Part shown: piece by piece, positions 11,056-22,102 of the stretch
Layout: every line of letters begins with the position of its first letter
How positions within the stretch are numbered: the stretch's first letter is position 1
Origin: Terana coerulea
Lineage: Eukaryota; Basidiomycota; Agaricomycetes; Polyporales; Phanerochaetaceae
NCBI GenBank assembly: GCA_024811115.1
Contig: JAKOGH010000206.1
Span: 1 to 64,000 of the forward strand
Reading direction: 5' to 3'
DNA length: 64,000 nucleotides
Notes under the pieces: generated by a model
Database searches by the model: none
Seen by the model: only the letters and a program-made list of their open reading frames with translations
What the model was told of the DNA's origin: nothing
Position numbers and translations under genes: made by a program

Positions 11056-13400
11056 GTCTATGTAGGCTCCTTTTTCCCCAGCCTAGCTACGAAGCTCGAA
11101 CTACACAGTGCACACCGGTGTAAATTTTCAAAATACTCCCAAGTTATTTTTATTCGTTTATTTTGGGAGTCACGTTGTCCTCAGCTATATTTTCTGCAAA
11201 TTATTGCTAACGACCCAACTCTAGAAATTAGAGCGCTTGTAACGTTGTCTGAGTTGCGAACTCTTCCAACGACTTGAACAGCTTGCACTAGACACATCGG
11301 CTTTGAAGGTCACGCTCTTTAAGTTGTGCCTTATATGACTATGTGATGCGCTTCCAGACGGCTGCAACTTACACAGACTACTTACACACCTACTAGTACT
11401 AGTGCGAACTCTTGAGCTGACGACCTCTCGAATTCGGTCCAACTTTGCCTCACTGGAGGCACCAGGTATTGGTTGTAGACTCTGGATCTGCGGATAATGT
11501 CTCGCCACCGTAGCTAACTGATCGCGGTTTTGGGGTATCATGCCAATTTACCCCATGGCTCATAGAAAGCTACGCAAACAAAGCGTTTGAGAGAACGAGG
11601 GGCATTTGTCAGCATTGGGCGTCTGGTGCGTCTACTATGTCCGGCTGTCTATAAGAAACATTCTAATCGATGCATTGGTGGCGGTCTCCAGGGCGTGCCG
11701 CACGTCTACCGCGTGGAAATTGAATGTATGGCTCTGCTGCATGACTTGCCGCTGTTACTCGGCACTGAGAAGTCGAACAAAACCAACTCCCGACCTCGAA
11801 CTCCCGGGGTCAAACCGAGCCTGCATACCACAGAGCAACGGTGGTCGGTATGCTGAGGTCACCGGCTTCTACATTATGGATAACGGTCTACACTTTGGCG
11901 TGCAATCTTACCGTCATCCAGGCCCCGGCCGCTGTACACAAAAACCTGCTACATAGCTGAAGAGGATGAAGATCAGTAACATTCGAAGACGCAGATAGCC
12001 CAATTTCTGGAAGGTGTAGTGGACTGTGGTCAGTGTCGCAGGCATTTTTCTTTGTTTTGCGCCTCACTGACTTTTGCGGTCTTCCGTCAGCGCGTGCATG
12101 TACGTCTGGGTGAAGTTCAAGGACCTTATGCCTATACGCGGGCTACGTAACACCAGTATTCTGATGGAGGCCAAAACGCCGCGACTGTCACAGAGCGCGT
12201 GCGATAGAGCGCGTGCGATAGAGCGCATTACCCTCAGCCGTGCCGATAGCCAATGGGTATGCGCGTTTTATTTCAGTCCAAGAAAGTAGTTTGTTGACAG
12301 ATACCTTCAATGCGTAGACTATCATTCACTCCGGCCGTTCAAAGCTTAGTATCAACCTGCCCAGCCTGTGCCATATAGCCATCAGACCATTCTCGTCTGG
12401 CCTTCAAGCTCTTTCTCCTACCGCCTGCCATCCCTGTCGGCGTTTTGGGAACTTCTTCCTGTGCGACAGCGTTCGCTCTGCCTCGTGTCGCAGCAGCTCA
12501 AGTCGGATGTTGAAGCCCTCTTCGCACTCCCTGGATACCAGAAGGCCCGCATGGTACTCGGAAACGTCTGCAAGGTTCCTCCCAGCGAGATGTTTAGGAG
12601 GCAGCTGAAGGCACGCTTGGTTGTGACAAGCGAAGTTGAGCCGCCCTCATCTGTAGTTGGCGGTATTGCCAGCTTACAACTCGTCCGGCGATATTTTGGA
12701 GGCGGTTTCTGTGAGTCGCCTCGCTATCTCACAATGCTCTCACTGAGCAGGTCGTTGCCGGCAGTTATGACTTTTGCACTGCCCCGCCCGCTTTCGAGTC
12801 GTGCGATCATTTTGCTGTCGTTGTTGGCGCTATCAGGCATATGCTGGAATAACCCACCGCTCTTCCTGTACGTTACTTATGCTACTGATAAGTATCTCGG
12901 AGACTTTACGATTTGCTTACGATATTAGTCGAGTTGTACATATACGCAACCCTCATGTTATTTTTGCACGCAATCTCACCGTCAATTCGGTGCTGCAGAC
13001 TACAGTATAATGCGTCATGTCCCCGATGATGAGACTTCAACGCGACGTCACCGACGTCACTTAGGACGACGCTCTCCCTATTCGGCATAGGGGTTCCACT
13101 TTTGGAAAAGGCCCCTAAGAAGCCAGCGCCTCCAGCGAACGTCTCAGCCGGCTCGGACGTGCATCCGCCGCGTGCATCCGCCCGTACTCGCCTTACCTCC
13201 TCAACACTCTTTCTGCGCATGATAATTCCCTCTAAAATACATATGAAGACGTCTAGGGAGAACGAGAAGGCACACTGGGGAAAGGCGAGAAAGGAATTCT
13301 GGAGACCGTCAGATACATCGAACTCTCCGGCGGGGTCCAGAATGGCCCGATGCAGGTCGCAGAACGCTTCTTAGGCATTTGAACAGGTGTCACGAATTCC
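11056..13400. other. no supported gene; short open frames only
   Basis: Frames of 106 codons (11221-11541, minus) and 186 codons (12368-12928, plus) are open but match no family that I recognise. The plus frame has two hydrophobic stretches near its end (SRAIILLSLLALSG), which in unspliced fungal intergenic DNA is weak evidence. Left unassigned. Confidence 0.45.
12193..12226. repeat. 14-bp tandem repeat, about 2.4 units
   Basis: GAGCGCGTGCGATA occurs twice in succession, followed by GAGCGC. A small tandem duplication in unassigned sequence. Confidence 0.85.
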
Positions 13401-13414
13401 TAGTCCGACATGGC

Positions 13415-13964
13415 TCGAGTATAAAGCAGACGACGCAGGTCAGAATCCAAACATCCTCCGCGCTCCCATCCCCCACCGCTGACACTAGCGATACTCCCAC
13501 AACCCCATAGCGTCTACAACATGATTCTCGGCGACATTCAATATCTGTTCCATTGTGCTTGGCTGAATTTTACGCCGAGGTCTGAGGCTAGACTCATCAT
13601 GGAAGCAACGCATCCAATAACTGGTCGCGCTATGTCTTTGTCACTCTCCGTACCGGCGCTCTACTTGCTCATCACGTTGGACTTAATTGGACTCTTCATA
13701 TTCGTTCACGGTCTGTCACGACTTGCCAGATGGTGTCTCTCGCTCGTCTCCCGTTCGACCTGCGTCGCCGCGTCCCCCTCCAACTCGCGCAAGCCGAGAA
13801 CAAGGCTTCATCGGTCTGAAGGAAGTTCACGGAGGAGGAAGGGAGGAAGAGGGAGAGGACGGTCAAGTTGTTGCTTTCAACGAGATGGTAAGATTAATGT
13901 TCAGTCTTGCCACAACCCTTGCTTGTCAGGAGCTAACCAAGCGACTGCTACTCAGATGAAATAA
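13415..13964 (+). CDS. possible gene start with TATA box and one membrane segment (hypothetical)
   Basis: GAGTATAAAGCA (about 13,419) lies 100 bases upstream of ATG 13521, followed by a C-rich leader, an arrangement seen at fungal promoters. The frame from 13521 encodes 147 residues with a hydrophobic run (VPALYLLITLDLIGLFIFV) that could cross a membrane, then an Arg/Ser-rich tail. A donor-like GTAAGA at about 13,888 suggests the true gene is spliced and may change frame. I do not recognise the product; the end coordinate is that of the open frame only. Confidence 0.3.
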
Positions 13965-14544
13965 TGAAGAGAAGATTCCCCAAGCCAGGTGCAGGGTGCC
14001 GTAGTCGAGCACGTCGTGGCCGACTTCACCCCTTTCCCGTAGATTGTTCCCCTCACGGTAAGCACGATCACTTCTCTTTCTCAAGTAATGCTCGCTCACG
14101 CACCATCGATAGACCTCTGAGCGTACGTGGCCGCGACGACAGTCACAACTGCATAGCGTCATCAAGCGATACCAATTAAGTATAATCTCTACATCGTAGT
14201 GCTCTTGCCAACGCCCTGCAGCGATTAACTAACTTACGACCTCGCCACAGCCTATTCGTACCATCGTCCTCCTTCTTTCCCACCACCTTCCCGGGTCTTT
14301 TACTATTACAACCGTTTTGTTCATGGGTTAACCGGCGTGTACCCTATGTAAATCTCAGATTTTGTCTCATGATTACAAATTGCGCAAATTGTGGTTCGCG
14401 TTCGTGTGCCACGATGTAACCGGACGCCGCTGTAGCCTAGAGCTAAGGTATCGAGAAGGAGAAAAGTTCCTTTGCGTTGATTGAAAATGAGTGAACATCT
14501 CTGTTGTCTGTAAAAATATGATGGCCCCTTTTATGTATGCGTGT

Positions 14545-15430
14545 GTAGTATCATTGACCCTTGTACAGAGAACCCTTCGTGGCTGTGCGAGTCAAAGCAG
14601 GATTGTCGCGCCGGCGACAGGCCTCGTCTGCATCGGGTGGTAAGCGGTCGCCTCGCTGGAGGGCGGCGGCGGAGGGTTTGCACCAGCCGACGCTGGGGAA
14701 GAAGAGACACTACCGGCCCAATTTCTTGCTAACGGCGGCAGCAACGACAAGCTATAGAACTGAGAAAATGACACTGTCAGACGCATAAAGTCAGCTATGT
14801 TTCGATGTTAGACTCACCGTCACCGTCACCGTCAATGTTGTCTATTGATGGATTTGGCTCTCTTTACCCTCCATCACAACCATCAGACCACGTCGCAGTA
14901 GTGACCCAGCCGCAACTGTCCTGCGTGTAGCCTGTGGAAGAACGGACTCGTGGATGAGCGAAAAGAGCATTCATCTCCTCTTTGAATTTACGTGACAATG
15001 GTCGTGCAATATGGCCATCGACCCGTTCAATAAACGTACCGGCTCCCGTCGTGTGTGCATGCGTAGCATTGTCAGTCCTTCGGAGAATACTTCGTAGGTT
15101 TTGTAGCTGTGCGAATCGTATCACGATTGTCGCGTCGGCGGCGGACTTCATCCGAAGTTGCTGTGGAAGCAGGAGTCGCATCGCGGATACGGTGGTAACA
15201 GCAAGTTTCCTCCAGTCGACGCAGGGGCAGAAGACATGGTGTGCACTCGGCCTTTCACCCACGGTGGCGGCGCATCGCCGAAGTGGGTTGAGAACGGTGC
15301 TCTCAGACGCGCATATAGTCGGTTGTTTGGAGGCATGACTCACCTTCATAGTGTTTGTAATTGTCTGGCGGTGGAGGCAACATCACTTGTGTTGGGTCAC
15401 GACTGCACGACCTCGTCGCGAGGTCGTTGG
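14545..15430. repeat. two diverged tandem copies of a gene segment
   Basis: About 14,545-14,900 aligns in direct orientation with about 15,060-15,430. Shared landmarks include GCTGTGCGA followed by GATTGTCGCG(C/T)CGGCG, then the complement of SSPASAGANPPPP versus SSAPASTGGNLLLPP on the minus strand, and an exon-end-like GACTCACC in both. Divergence is large, but the order of landmarks is the same. Read on the minus strand, each copy looks like a Pro/Gly/Ser-rich exon preceded by an intron. Confidence 0.6.
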
Positions 15431-15539
15431 CCTCTCGTCTCAGCCATTTTGCGCCCCCAACATACATCTTGAGCTTTGCATCTACAGCACTACTGCCATC
15501 TCCGTGACGCTGTTATTATCGCCACCTTCACCTCCAAAG

Positions 15540-16228
15540 TCAAGACGACCGTCCACTTAGTCCAGCTCTCGCCCTTGAGGGCGCCTCCAGCAATCTATAG
15601 GTTACGTCGGCGCTGCAGATTATAACATGCAGAGAAGGTGCACGAACCGTGCAGATGCAATTCGTCTTGTGACCGACCTTCACAACCATCTTCTCGTGCA
15701 GCTCGACGTTCTTCATCAGCATGTCGTTCTTGGTTTTCTGGCCTTCACAGATTTTTGACATTTGTCACTCGGTCTATTGCAGAACGTACGTGGCGATTAG
15801 CAGAGCATGATATAAGAGCGATATAAGCTCCAGTGATAGACTTACCCTTCTGCGCATCTCAGCTCAACCGCAACCTTCGTCACCCCAACCTCACAATTAC
15901 AACCCAAGCGCAAACGAATCGAGGTATATGGTGACACCTGGCGTGCGCTTAATCATGTATTTGTCGCCAATGAAGGGCTGGACGGGATGGCCAGTGGCCG
16001 TAACAGCATCTGCAGGCCACAGTGATGAGGCTGGCTCCCTTCAGTATCGGACACAGGCCACGCACCGATGTCATCTTGTTCAAGAGGGTAGCCAGATTGG
16101 CGTAGGTAAGAAGGCCGGTTCGGAGTCGTCTTGCACTCATTCAGTTCAAGGATAGACTGCACGAACTCCTTGCATGCCTGGAAGTCGGGGAGGTCTATAC
16201 TGTACATGACCGCGAGGGAAGACTCCAA
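15540..16228 (-). pseudogene. exons of unrecognised gene family, copy P2
   Basis: On the minus strand two coding-like pieces are visible. One, at about 16,228-15,950, begins ESSLAVMYSIDLPDFQACKE and continues to FVQSILELNECKTTPNRPSY. The other, at about 15,761-15,690, reads SKICEGQKTKNDMLMKN. The second is paralogous to VQICEGQKTKNDMLVKN at 17.2 kb, and the underlying DNA is clearly related. Upstream, at about 16,550-16,330, a frame EVHIIPEALVLHKYNSSMG ends at a GTGCGT donor. I cannot build an unbroken model, so it is annotated as broken or incompletely resolved. No known domain recognised. Confidence 0.4.
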
Positions 16229-16619
16229 GGCAGCTCCGCTCTCATAGGCTCAGATCTAATGCCTTACTAGGATGAACTAAGCAGCAAATACGGATCATCA
16301 GTGCACGATTCCTTGACTGGTGTAGAATTCTACCACGCACCTTTATTGGAATACTCGACTTTCCCATACTTGAATTATACTTGTGAAGAACCAAGGCTTC
16401 CGGGATGATATGAACCTCCTCGAGCGACGACTTTCGTCGCTACTAGCTCCGCTGGGAAAAACTACGGGTGGAATGGAACGTCTGCAGGATACCCTCAGTA
16501 TCCATGAGGCGGAAGCACGGCACCGGCCCCGTGGCCGGGTAATCTGCACTACAGGACGCAGTCAATACGGCAAGGGACTATAAAGTACCCAACCGCATAC
16601 CTTGAGACACTCTAGATCT

Positions 16620-17400
16620 CCGGAACCTCCGCCGGACCAAGACGCGCCGCCGCTAGCATCACACCCATGACCATACCTAGTCACGGTATTCGTAGCGCTC
16701 GCCCTTCGGATTGATATAGGTGCAAGTCAGGCCTCGGTACTTGTCCAATTTTATGGAGGTGAAGGCGGTGGCGGCGGAGCGTTAAAGTAAGCTAACGAAT
16801 TGGTGTCGTCAGTCACGCATATAGTTAGTCAGGTCAAGACGGAGACTCACAATCTTGGTCATCGTTGTCATTTGACGGCGGTTACGGCGCTACCAGCCCT
16901 CTACCACAACCGCCACGGCCTCTCCCCGAAGGTGTTGTGCCCCTCGCCGCACCGGCTCCTCATCCTCCACGATTACTCTTGCCATGTCAACCAGTACGAC
17001 GTCCGCGGCTGCCCATACCTCCTCCACCAATCCGATCCCGGTCCAGCCCCGAAGTCAAGCAAGTCTGCCTCGCAGTCGACCCCCTTGCAGGCGGCCATCA
17101 ACATTCTGAAAGATACGTCAACGCGACTCAAGGTGAGATCCGGGCGGTATGTACGAACTGTATAATACGATTCATCTCGCGCTTGATCTGGATACAAATG
17201 TTCACGTATAGCTCAAAGTTCTTTACCAGCATGTCGTTCTTGGTCTTCTGGCCTTCGCAGATCTGCACCAGCTGCCGTCCAGTATATGGGAGAGTGAACT
17301 GGTCAATAAACAGAGAAATCAACGATGTCGAACGGTGGACTGACCTCGTGCCACACCTCACGCCGACTCAGATTCCAGTTAAATTCAACCACATGGTATC
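16620..17400 (-). pseudogene. exons of unrecognised gene family, copy P3
   Basis: Minus-strand exon at about 17,361-17,128 carries FIDQFTLPYTGRQL, then VQICEGQKTKNDMLVKN and FELYVNICIQIKREMN. Lower down, after a GTGAGT donor (about 16,850) and a TTAG acceptor near 16,790, a frame reads YFNAPPPPPSPP and, one frame over, LDKYRGLTCTYINPKGERYE up to a stop. The frame break after the proline run suggests a lesion or an unrecognised intron. The gene is related to copy P2. Function unknown. Confidence 0.4.
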
Positions 17401-18430
17401 CTTCCAGTCAACCAACACCAAGCGTTGGCGGATTAAGATTTCGGCGATACTTTGCGCTACACTCAGTCGCATACATGCGATGGATAATATACTGAACGGT
17501 TGGAGCGATAGTCACGTCTATATCCGTGGGTGGTAGCTATCAGCCTGGCTCCAGCGCAGTACGTGCGCGATTGACTCACCGATATCAGTCTTGTCCATAA
17601 CTGTTGTTAGATCAGCTTCGGTGGAAGAGTGGGATGAGTCGTCCAACCATCTTCCAACTCACGAACAGAGGGCATGAGCTTCTCGCTTTCCTGAGAGTCG
17701 GGTATTTCGTCCAGACAGTCAACAGGGGTTTTCCAAGTACGGTGGACTTGACTTGATAGCACGTAGAAAGACGAAACTGAGCGTAGGTAACTGGCACTAC
17801 CCTAAACCACTAGAGACATTCAGTATGAGCTACTAACAAGATGAGGAAGAGTGGACGTACCGGAAGATATCAGATTGCTTTCCAATTGTTCAAGGAGATT
17901 CCGCCGCTGTACGTGTGGACGTGAGTAGACGTGGAGACTTTCCAAAGGTCAAGTCGCGTCCTATCCATCGCGCTCGAGTGAGCCATGTCCAAATTCACAA
18001 ACTGCTGAATGGCAACATGAATTTGTCTGGAAACAATGATGTAAGCAACTATCAAGGGGCGAAAGAAGATTATGCACCGCGTAACGATAGCACTGAATCT
18101 CGCCCACTTCACCATGACTGAATCTGATGTACGTACACGGGGTTTGTGTGAAGGTTTCATAGAAAGTGATCACGTGAGGTAAGCGCACCTAACATGTTTT
18201 CATTGACACGCCCCATACCCCGGCTGGCGGTGTTCCAGCTACCTACTGACAGGTTTCTGTACATGCACTGAGACGGGTACGGTACGACGTTGCTCGCATA
18301 GCCCCGTGGCAGATGTAGTGTGCGCGGAGTCGTGTGCTTGAGTGACATCGAATTGAGATGTTCTGATAAAGAGGCCTCCCGTCGCCTTCGTGCAGGTTAA
18401 AATCATGCGCATATCTGTAGGACCAGAATG
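17401..18430. other. unresolved interval within the minus-strand gene family region
   Basis: Several short open frames on the minus strand and donor/acceptor-like dinucleotides are present. One frame (18,348-18,157) reads SLKHTTPRTLHLPRGYAS and could be an exon downstream of the gene start at 18,888. I could not assemble a consistent model. Confidence 0.35.
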
Positions 18431-18888
18431 ACTCACAGGATATCCTCTACAACATCCTTCCGGTATCCAGTTGTTCAAAGCAGGTTGAACTGCTGAGACT
18501 TGAGAGGCATCACGGAGTGGTCTGAGAAATATATATATATATGTATAAGCAGCTATTATAATGAGCAAGTGGGCTACGCACTGTTTGACGATGGTGGCGA
18601 TGCTCCTCCGCTTCACCATAATGTCCACCTTCGCCTTCTCACGAATCCCCGCGATTCGCGCTCCAACATTCTTGCCCTCGGTGTGTAAACCGTCTATACG
18701 GCGAGCCTTTGGGTCCGGTGCACTTCATTTGTGAGGCTTGAGAGCATTGAATAGCTGGGAGGAGTCGCATGACTGCTGGTGGGTGCCCATGCGCCACTGC
18801 CGAGATCATATTTGTAAACGGGACCGGCGACGAATGTGACGGTGTACTCACAGCTGGTCGGCACTCCATCGAGCTCACAGTCTGACAT
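18431..18888 (-). CDS. 5' exons of unrecognised spliced gene (left-arm copy)
   Basis: The minus-strand start ATG at 18,888 opens a frame MSDCELDGVPTSCEYTVTF, then VAGPVYKY; the right arm has MSEFELDGVPTSCEYTVTF at 42,789. A later exon, in a different frame, reads RIDGLHTEGKNVGARIAGI and continues KVDIMVKRRSIATIVKQ. It is followed by a 60-nt intron (18,522-18,581, GTGCGT...CTCAG) and an exon PLRDASQVSAVQPALNNW ending at a GTGAGT donor near 18,431. Conservation of intron position and reading frame between two diverged copies supports real coding. An intron must join the first two pieces; its donor is not resolved. No domain recognised. It may be the 5' end of the family seen at 14.5-17.4 kb. 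Confidence 0.55.
18527..18545. repeat. AT-dinucleotide microsatellite in intron
   Basis: An (AT)n run sits just upstream of the intron acceptor in the left-arm gene. The right-arm copy has a plain pyrimidine tract instead. Confidence 0.8.
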
Positions 18889-19439
18889 ATGCTTGCTCGG
18901 CTGGAAGCTTCAAGGCTGTGTGGAGCTCAGTCGACGTGCACACACTAGCGACTCAGACACTCACCTCGTTTATGCGACCCCCTGGACGGAACCCGACCGA
19001 CAAGACAGCAGCAACGGGGACCGTTCAGGCGTGATATGGCGGTCCAACGCGTGGTGATGTGCAAGGCTGCAATGGCAAGGCACATCGATACCTTTCACCT
19101 AGAGAATACCTGTTGTAAGCTTCGTCTGTATGTAGAGTGCCCATTCGCGGAGCTTACATGCGTAAAGCGACGCTGAGAAGTGAAAACATGCGCTGAATGC
19201 GTACAAAGTATATGCAAGGAATGTGCAGACTCGGAGCCCGGCAACTGCAAGAAGAGAAGTGATAGCCACTGGCTGAGCTCGGCGCTCCGACGTGAGGAAG
19301 GCTGAAGCTGAGCCTGCGAGCGCCAGCCCGAGCGGCGGGCTGCGCGCGGGGGCGGATCAGTGCGACAGCCGAATTAGGCAGGTGTTTGAGATGGTTTGGT
19401 CGTCGGCGTGACCCCGTTGATTGTCAGTAAACGGACTGC

Positions 19440-19560
19440 CAGCCGCAAAAACATATAAATACCCAGCCGACCTTGCTCTTTCTCCTCACCAGCCTTCCCT
19501 CTCTCCTTCTTTTCTTCCCCTTCCCTTCCCCAAGCCTCTCCAGGTGTGCGGCGGGTGGAC
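19440..19560 (+). promoter_or_regulatory. candidate core promoter inside the inverted duplication
   Basis: CATATAAATACCC at about 19,452 is a good TATA box and is followed by about 70 bases of CT-rich leader (CTCTTTCTCC, CTCTCCTTCTTTTCTTCCCC), the usual context of fungal transcription starts. It points to +, into a 91-codon frame starting ATG 19421 or to a downstream ATG at 19,619. The same promoter, inverted, lies in the right arm near 42,200. Confidence 0.45.
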
Positions 19561-19594
19561 TTTCCGGCATTGCGTCTCTGCGGGTAGCACCTCG

Positions 19595-20194
19595 TCACCT
19601 CTCCCGTCGTCTACGTTCATGGGTCCACCAACACAACACAAGTGCCAGTGGTGGTACGGATGCGCCAGGGGCCTCGGTGCCTACAAACCTCCGTGACCTT
19701 GTGTACCCACCGTAGGCGGTCGGCTTGACGGCGGCGAGCGTGTCCATGGACCTCCTTTGCCCGCGTCCTCCCACCAGTCCGTGCACCCGAGGCTCCTTCG
19801 ACATTCGGCTCCCTCCCCCCTCCTTCCTGACGGCTGCGATGTATGGCAGGTATGTGTAGCTCCATGGCACAGGTGCAGGTCGTGACAACCCCTCGTCGTC
19901 CGGGCGTGCGGAACCATACTTGGGCTGGTGACTGGCCTCAGTCGAGTATGGCGGTCTATGGCCATACGTTTCCCGGGCGAGCAGCGACTTGACCCCTGCA
20001 CCTTCATGGGGCGAGCTACCTCGCTGTGCATTGCGCTTACGCCGCCTTTCGACTCTCACCGGGTCGTGGTATAACTTAAAGGTACGTCCCGAGGGAGGGC
20101 GGGCATCGTTCTGATGCTCGTCCTGGCGTGGACCTTTACGTGGTCCTCGGGATAAGTACTCGGAGCTGTAAGCTTGCAGAGGAAACCAACTCAC
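19595..20194 (-). CDS. conserved open frame in left arm, Arg-rich (hypothetical)
   Basis: A 199-codon minus frame whose first part (SSEYLSRGPRKGPRQDEHQN, then DARPPSGRTFKLY and RVERRRKRNAQRGSS) is shared with the right arm (41,463-42,038) and, diverged, with 33.76-34.07 kb. The apparent start MSWF lies in intron-like DNA: a TTACAG acceptor directly precedes the SSEYLS codons, so coding probably begins in an upstream exon. The C-terminal halves of the left and right frames differ, because a G/C-run length difference near 19,815 shifts the frame; the true end is therefore uncertain. Basic, disordered-looking protein; family unknown. The + strand is also open here. Confidence 0.4.
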   Translation of the reverse strand: MSWFPLQAYSSEYLSRGPRKGPRQDEHQNDARPPSGRTFKLYHDPVRVERRRKRNAQRGSSPHEGAGVKSLLARETYGHRPPYSTEASHQPKYGSARPDDEGLSRPAPVPWSYTYLPYIAAVRKEGGGSRMSKEPRVHGLVGGRGQRRSMDTLAAVKPTAYGGYTRSRRFVGTEAPGASVPPLALVLCWWTHERRRRER

Positions 20195-20353
20195 GCCTTA
20201 ATTTTCTTTGCGCTTTTCTATTGCCTGAAGTCACATGTGTCATGTTTGTTGTAGTAGTATGCACGCAATTTCCAAGTACTTTATGCGCACCTCAGATAAC
20301 CCCGACTCCAACTACCATTGAGCTGTAAGATCAATATGACACCGACTAAGTAC

Positions 20354-21023
20354 TTATATAACTTCCGTCACCCGCGGAAAAGGTGGTATATTGTTACACA
20401 CAGCGTCGAAGGCTACCTGATCATGCGGTACTATAGGGTAGCCGTGGAGTGGAGTACTAACCACCCATTGCTCGGCTACGAACGAGGTTGGAAATCGAGG
20501 CGTCGTTGACTGGATTTCGTGCTGAGTAATAAGCCGCCATACAGTCACGGTCTGGCCTTCGGTGCTATTTGTTCTCGCAAGGGCTGACATGTTAAGACGG
20601 TCGAAGCGGGGGCCGCGAGTAGCTGGTACCCCCGTGCATGTTTGTGCTCGGGCTGAACCGGGAATGGCTGGAGGTGCGCTTGTAGAACTGGTGGGAGCCA
20701 GATGTTGATAGGTACGTGCGGGGCAAAGCTCCCCATGGACACCGTTCACCCCGAGGTGGAGCGTGTAACGGGTTTCAGCTGCGGGAATTAGGGGGCCCGC
20801 AAAGACTAGTGCATGCCCTCGCATGGATAAGCTGAGCCGTGGGGAGTGGCAGCTGGAGTCAAGTGTAGCGAATGTGGCGCGGACGGCGGGAGATGTGAAA
20901 GGCAACGAGCTCGGGGTCAACGGCGTAATTGACATTTGCGGTGGTGGCGGCAGTACAGAGAACGATGCAGTTGGTTTGCGCCGAGCAGTCCAGCGCGCTG
21001 TGATCTCCGGAACAAGTCCAATC
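20354..21023 (-). other. 234-codon open frame, coding status unclear
   Basis: A minus frame opens at 21,058 and runs to 20,354. It is Ser/Thr/Pro-rich (APTSSTSAPPAIPGSARAQ) and looks like a disordered region or non-coding GC-rich DNA. It begins where the diverged gene fragment at 21,024-21,345 ends. The other two frames are also open in parts, so I do not call it a gene. Confidence 0.3.
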
Positions 21024-21345
21024 ACTGACGCATATGGCACCGTGATCCCCGCAGGCATCTGTCGTTCTCTTTCTTGTCGCAGGGAACATGTTCCACGTTG
21101 TTCATTGCAGCCGTCACGCAGTTAGGCCTCCTCTTGGTATCCCTCGGTCGGTTGGGTCAGCCGTGGCTCGTCATATCCGAGTCGTCCTTGCATGCATAGC
21201 CACATGCGTAAGTTGTCACCTGCCCGACGACGGCTTTCAAAGTGACCGTACATTGGATCGTCTCGAGTGAACTACATTTCACGTTTAAGACCTGACATCG
21301 CGTATGAGTGTCGAGTCAACTCACTGGCAACTGCAAATGTGGCAG
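21024..21345 (-). pseudogene. gene fragment, copy B of the intron-bearing pair
   Basis: Direct-orientation partner of 4652-4990. On the minus strand an intron runs from GTGAGT to an ATGTAG acceptor (about 21,320-21,269). A 53-nt exon (FTRDDPMYGHFESRRRA in one frame) and a second short intron follow. The next exon reads KDDSDMTSHG, then a TGA where copy A is open, then VTAAMNNVEHVPCDKKEN. The nonsense codon and about 40 missing bases relative to copy A argue that this copy is dead. The family is not recognised. Confidence 0.5.
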
Positions 21346-22102
21346 CGGGAAATGTCGTGAAGAGAGGCCGTCCTCGCTGGCTATGCAGGACAGTCTCCCG
21401 GGAGTTGAGGAGCATGCTCTTTGAACCGATGAACCAAACAACCAGAGTGGAATCGGCAATTGACAATCAGGCTAGCAAGCGTGGTCAGCACATCGTGTTG
21501 CACGCCGAGATCAATCTTGGGCTTCTCCATACAGCGAATGTGCGTGGTGCGTGTGGCGGGTCATTGGTCGGAGTCATTGCGTAGCCGCCATAAGTCTGTG
21601 CATTCATCGCCACTCTACCGTCGCCCAAATGACATATGATGTTGAGGGACTCTCTTAAATCTCAACGTGACGAATACACCAGGCCGTGAACGTGATCCTA
21701 TCCTAGGCGGGTTCCTGTGTGGTTCTTGTGTCAGTATGTCACGAGAACAAGGCATATGCGGCACGACGCACATGGGGGTCTGAGAATACGTAATGGTCGC
21801 TGGTACCTCCCAGAATCGTGGTATGCAGCCACTCCTACCATAACCTGTGTTATGCCGTACGTTCTTCGATCAGTCTGAACTATAAGTCTCCGGAGGACCT
21901 CTTTCCGACTGCGATATGATCTCATTATTTATGCAGGATCTACATACATCCAGCTAGACAGTATCCAAAGTTTGCTTGCTTTTCCTTATTCATGGTCTGG
22001 CATCGAATAACATGGGGATGAAGTATTGAGTCTACTTGTGCATAATAGTGGATAATAGTGGATAAACAGACACACCAACGTTTCGAATCTGCTTCCCATA
22101 TA
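21346..22102. other. no gene seen
   Basis: Only short open frames. A short GTGGATAATA direct duplication lies near 22,048-22,067. Part of this interval is probably the 3' flank of the minus-strand BTB gene that ends at 22,103. Confidence 0.5.

Larger units (their letters stand above)
18431..20332 (+). repeat. left arm of a 1.9-kb inverted duplication
   Basis: The sequence is homologous, in inverted orientation, to 41,330-43,203. The arms are separated by about 21 kb. From 18,431 to about 19,265 the match is diverged (about 75-88% by eye, with indels). From about 19,266 to 20,332 it is almost identical. Homology stops sharply on the inner side at GAGCTGTAAGATCAATAT (20,320-20,337) and on the outer side at an exon end near 18,431. 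No terminal repeats or target duplication were found, so it is a segmental duplication rather than a recognised transposon. Confidence 0.9.

Noticed and set aside
19266..20332. Near-identical core as an LTR or simple transposon
   Set aside because: Homology continues past it on the outer side, no terminal repeats or target duplication were found, and its TATA box alone does not make an LTR.
20354..21058. 234-codon minus open frame as a gene
   Set aside because: Ser/Pro/Thr-rich composition in GC-rich DNA with other frames partly open; no motif and no splice support.
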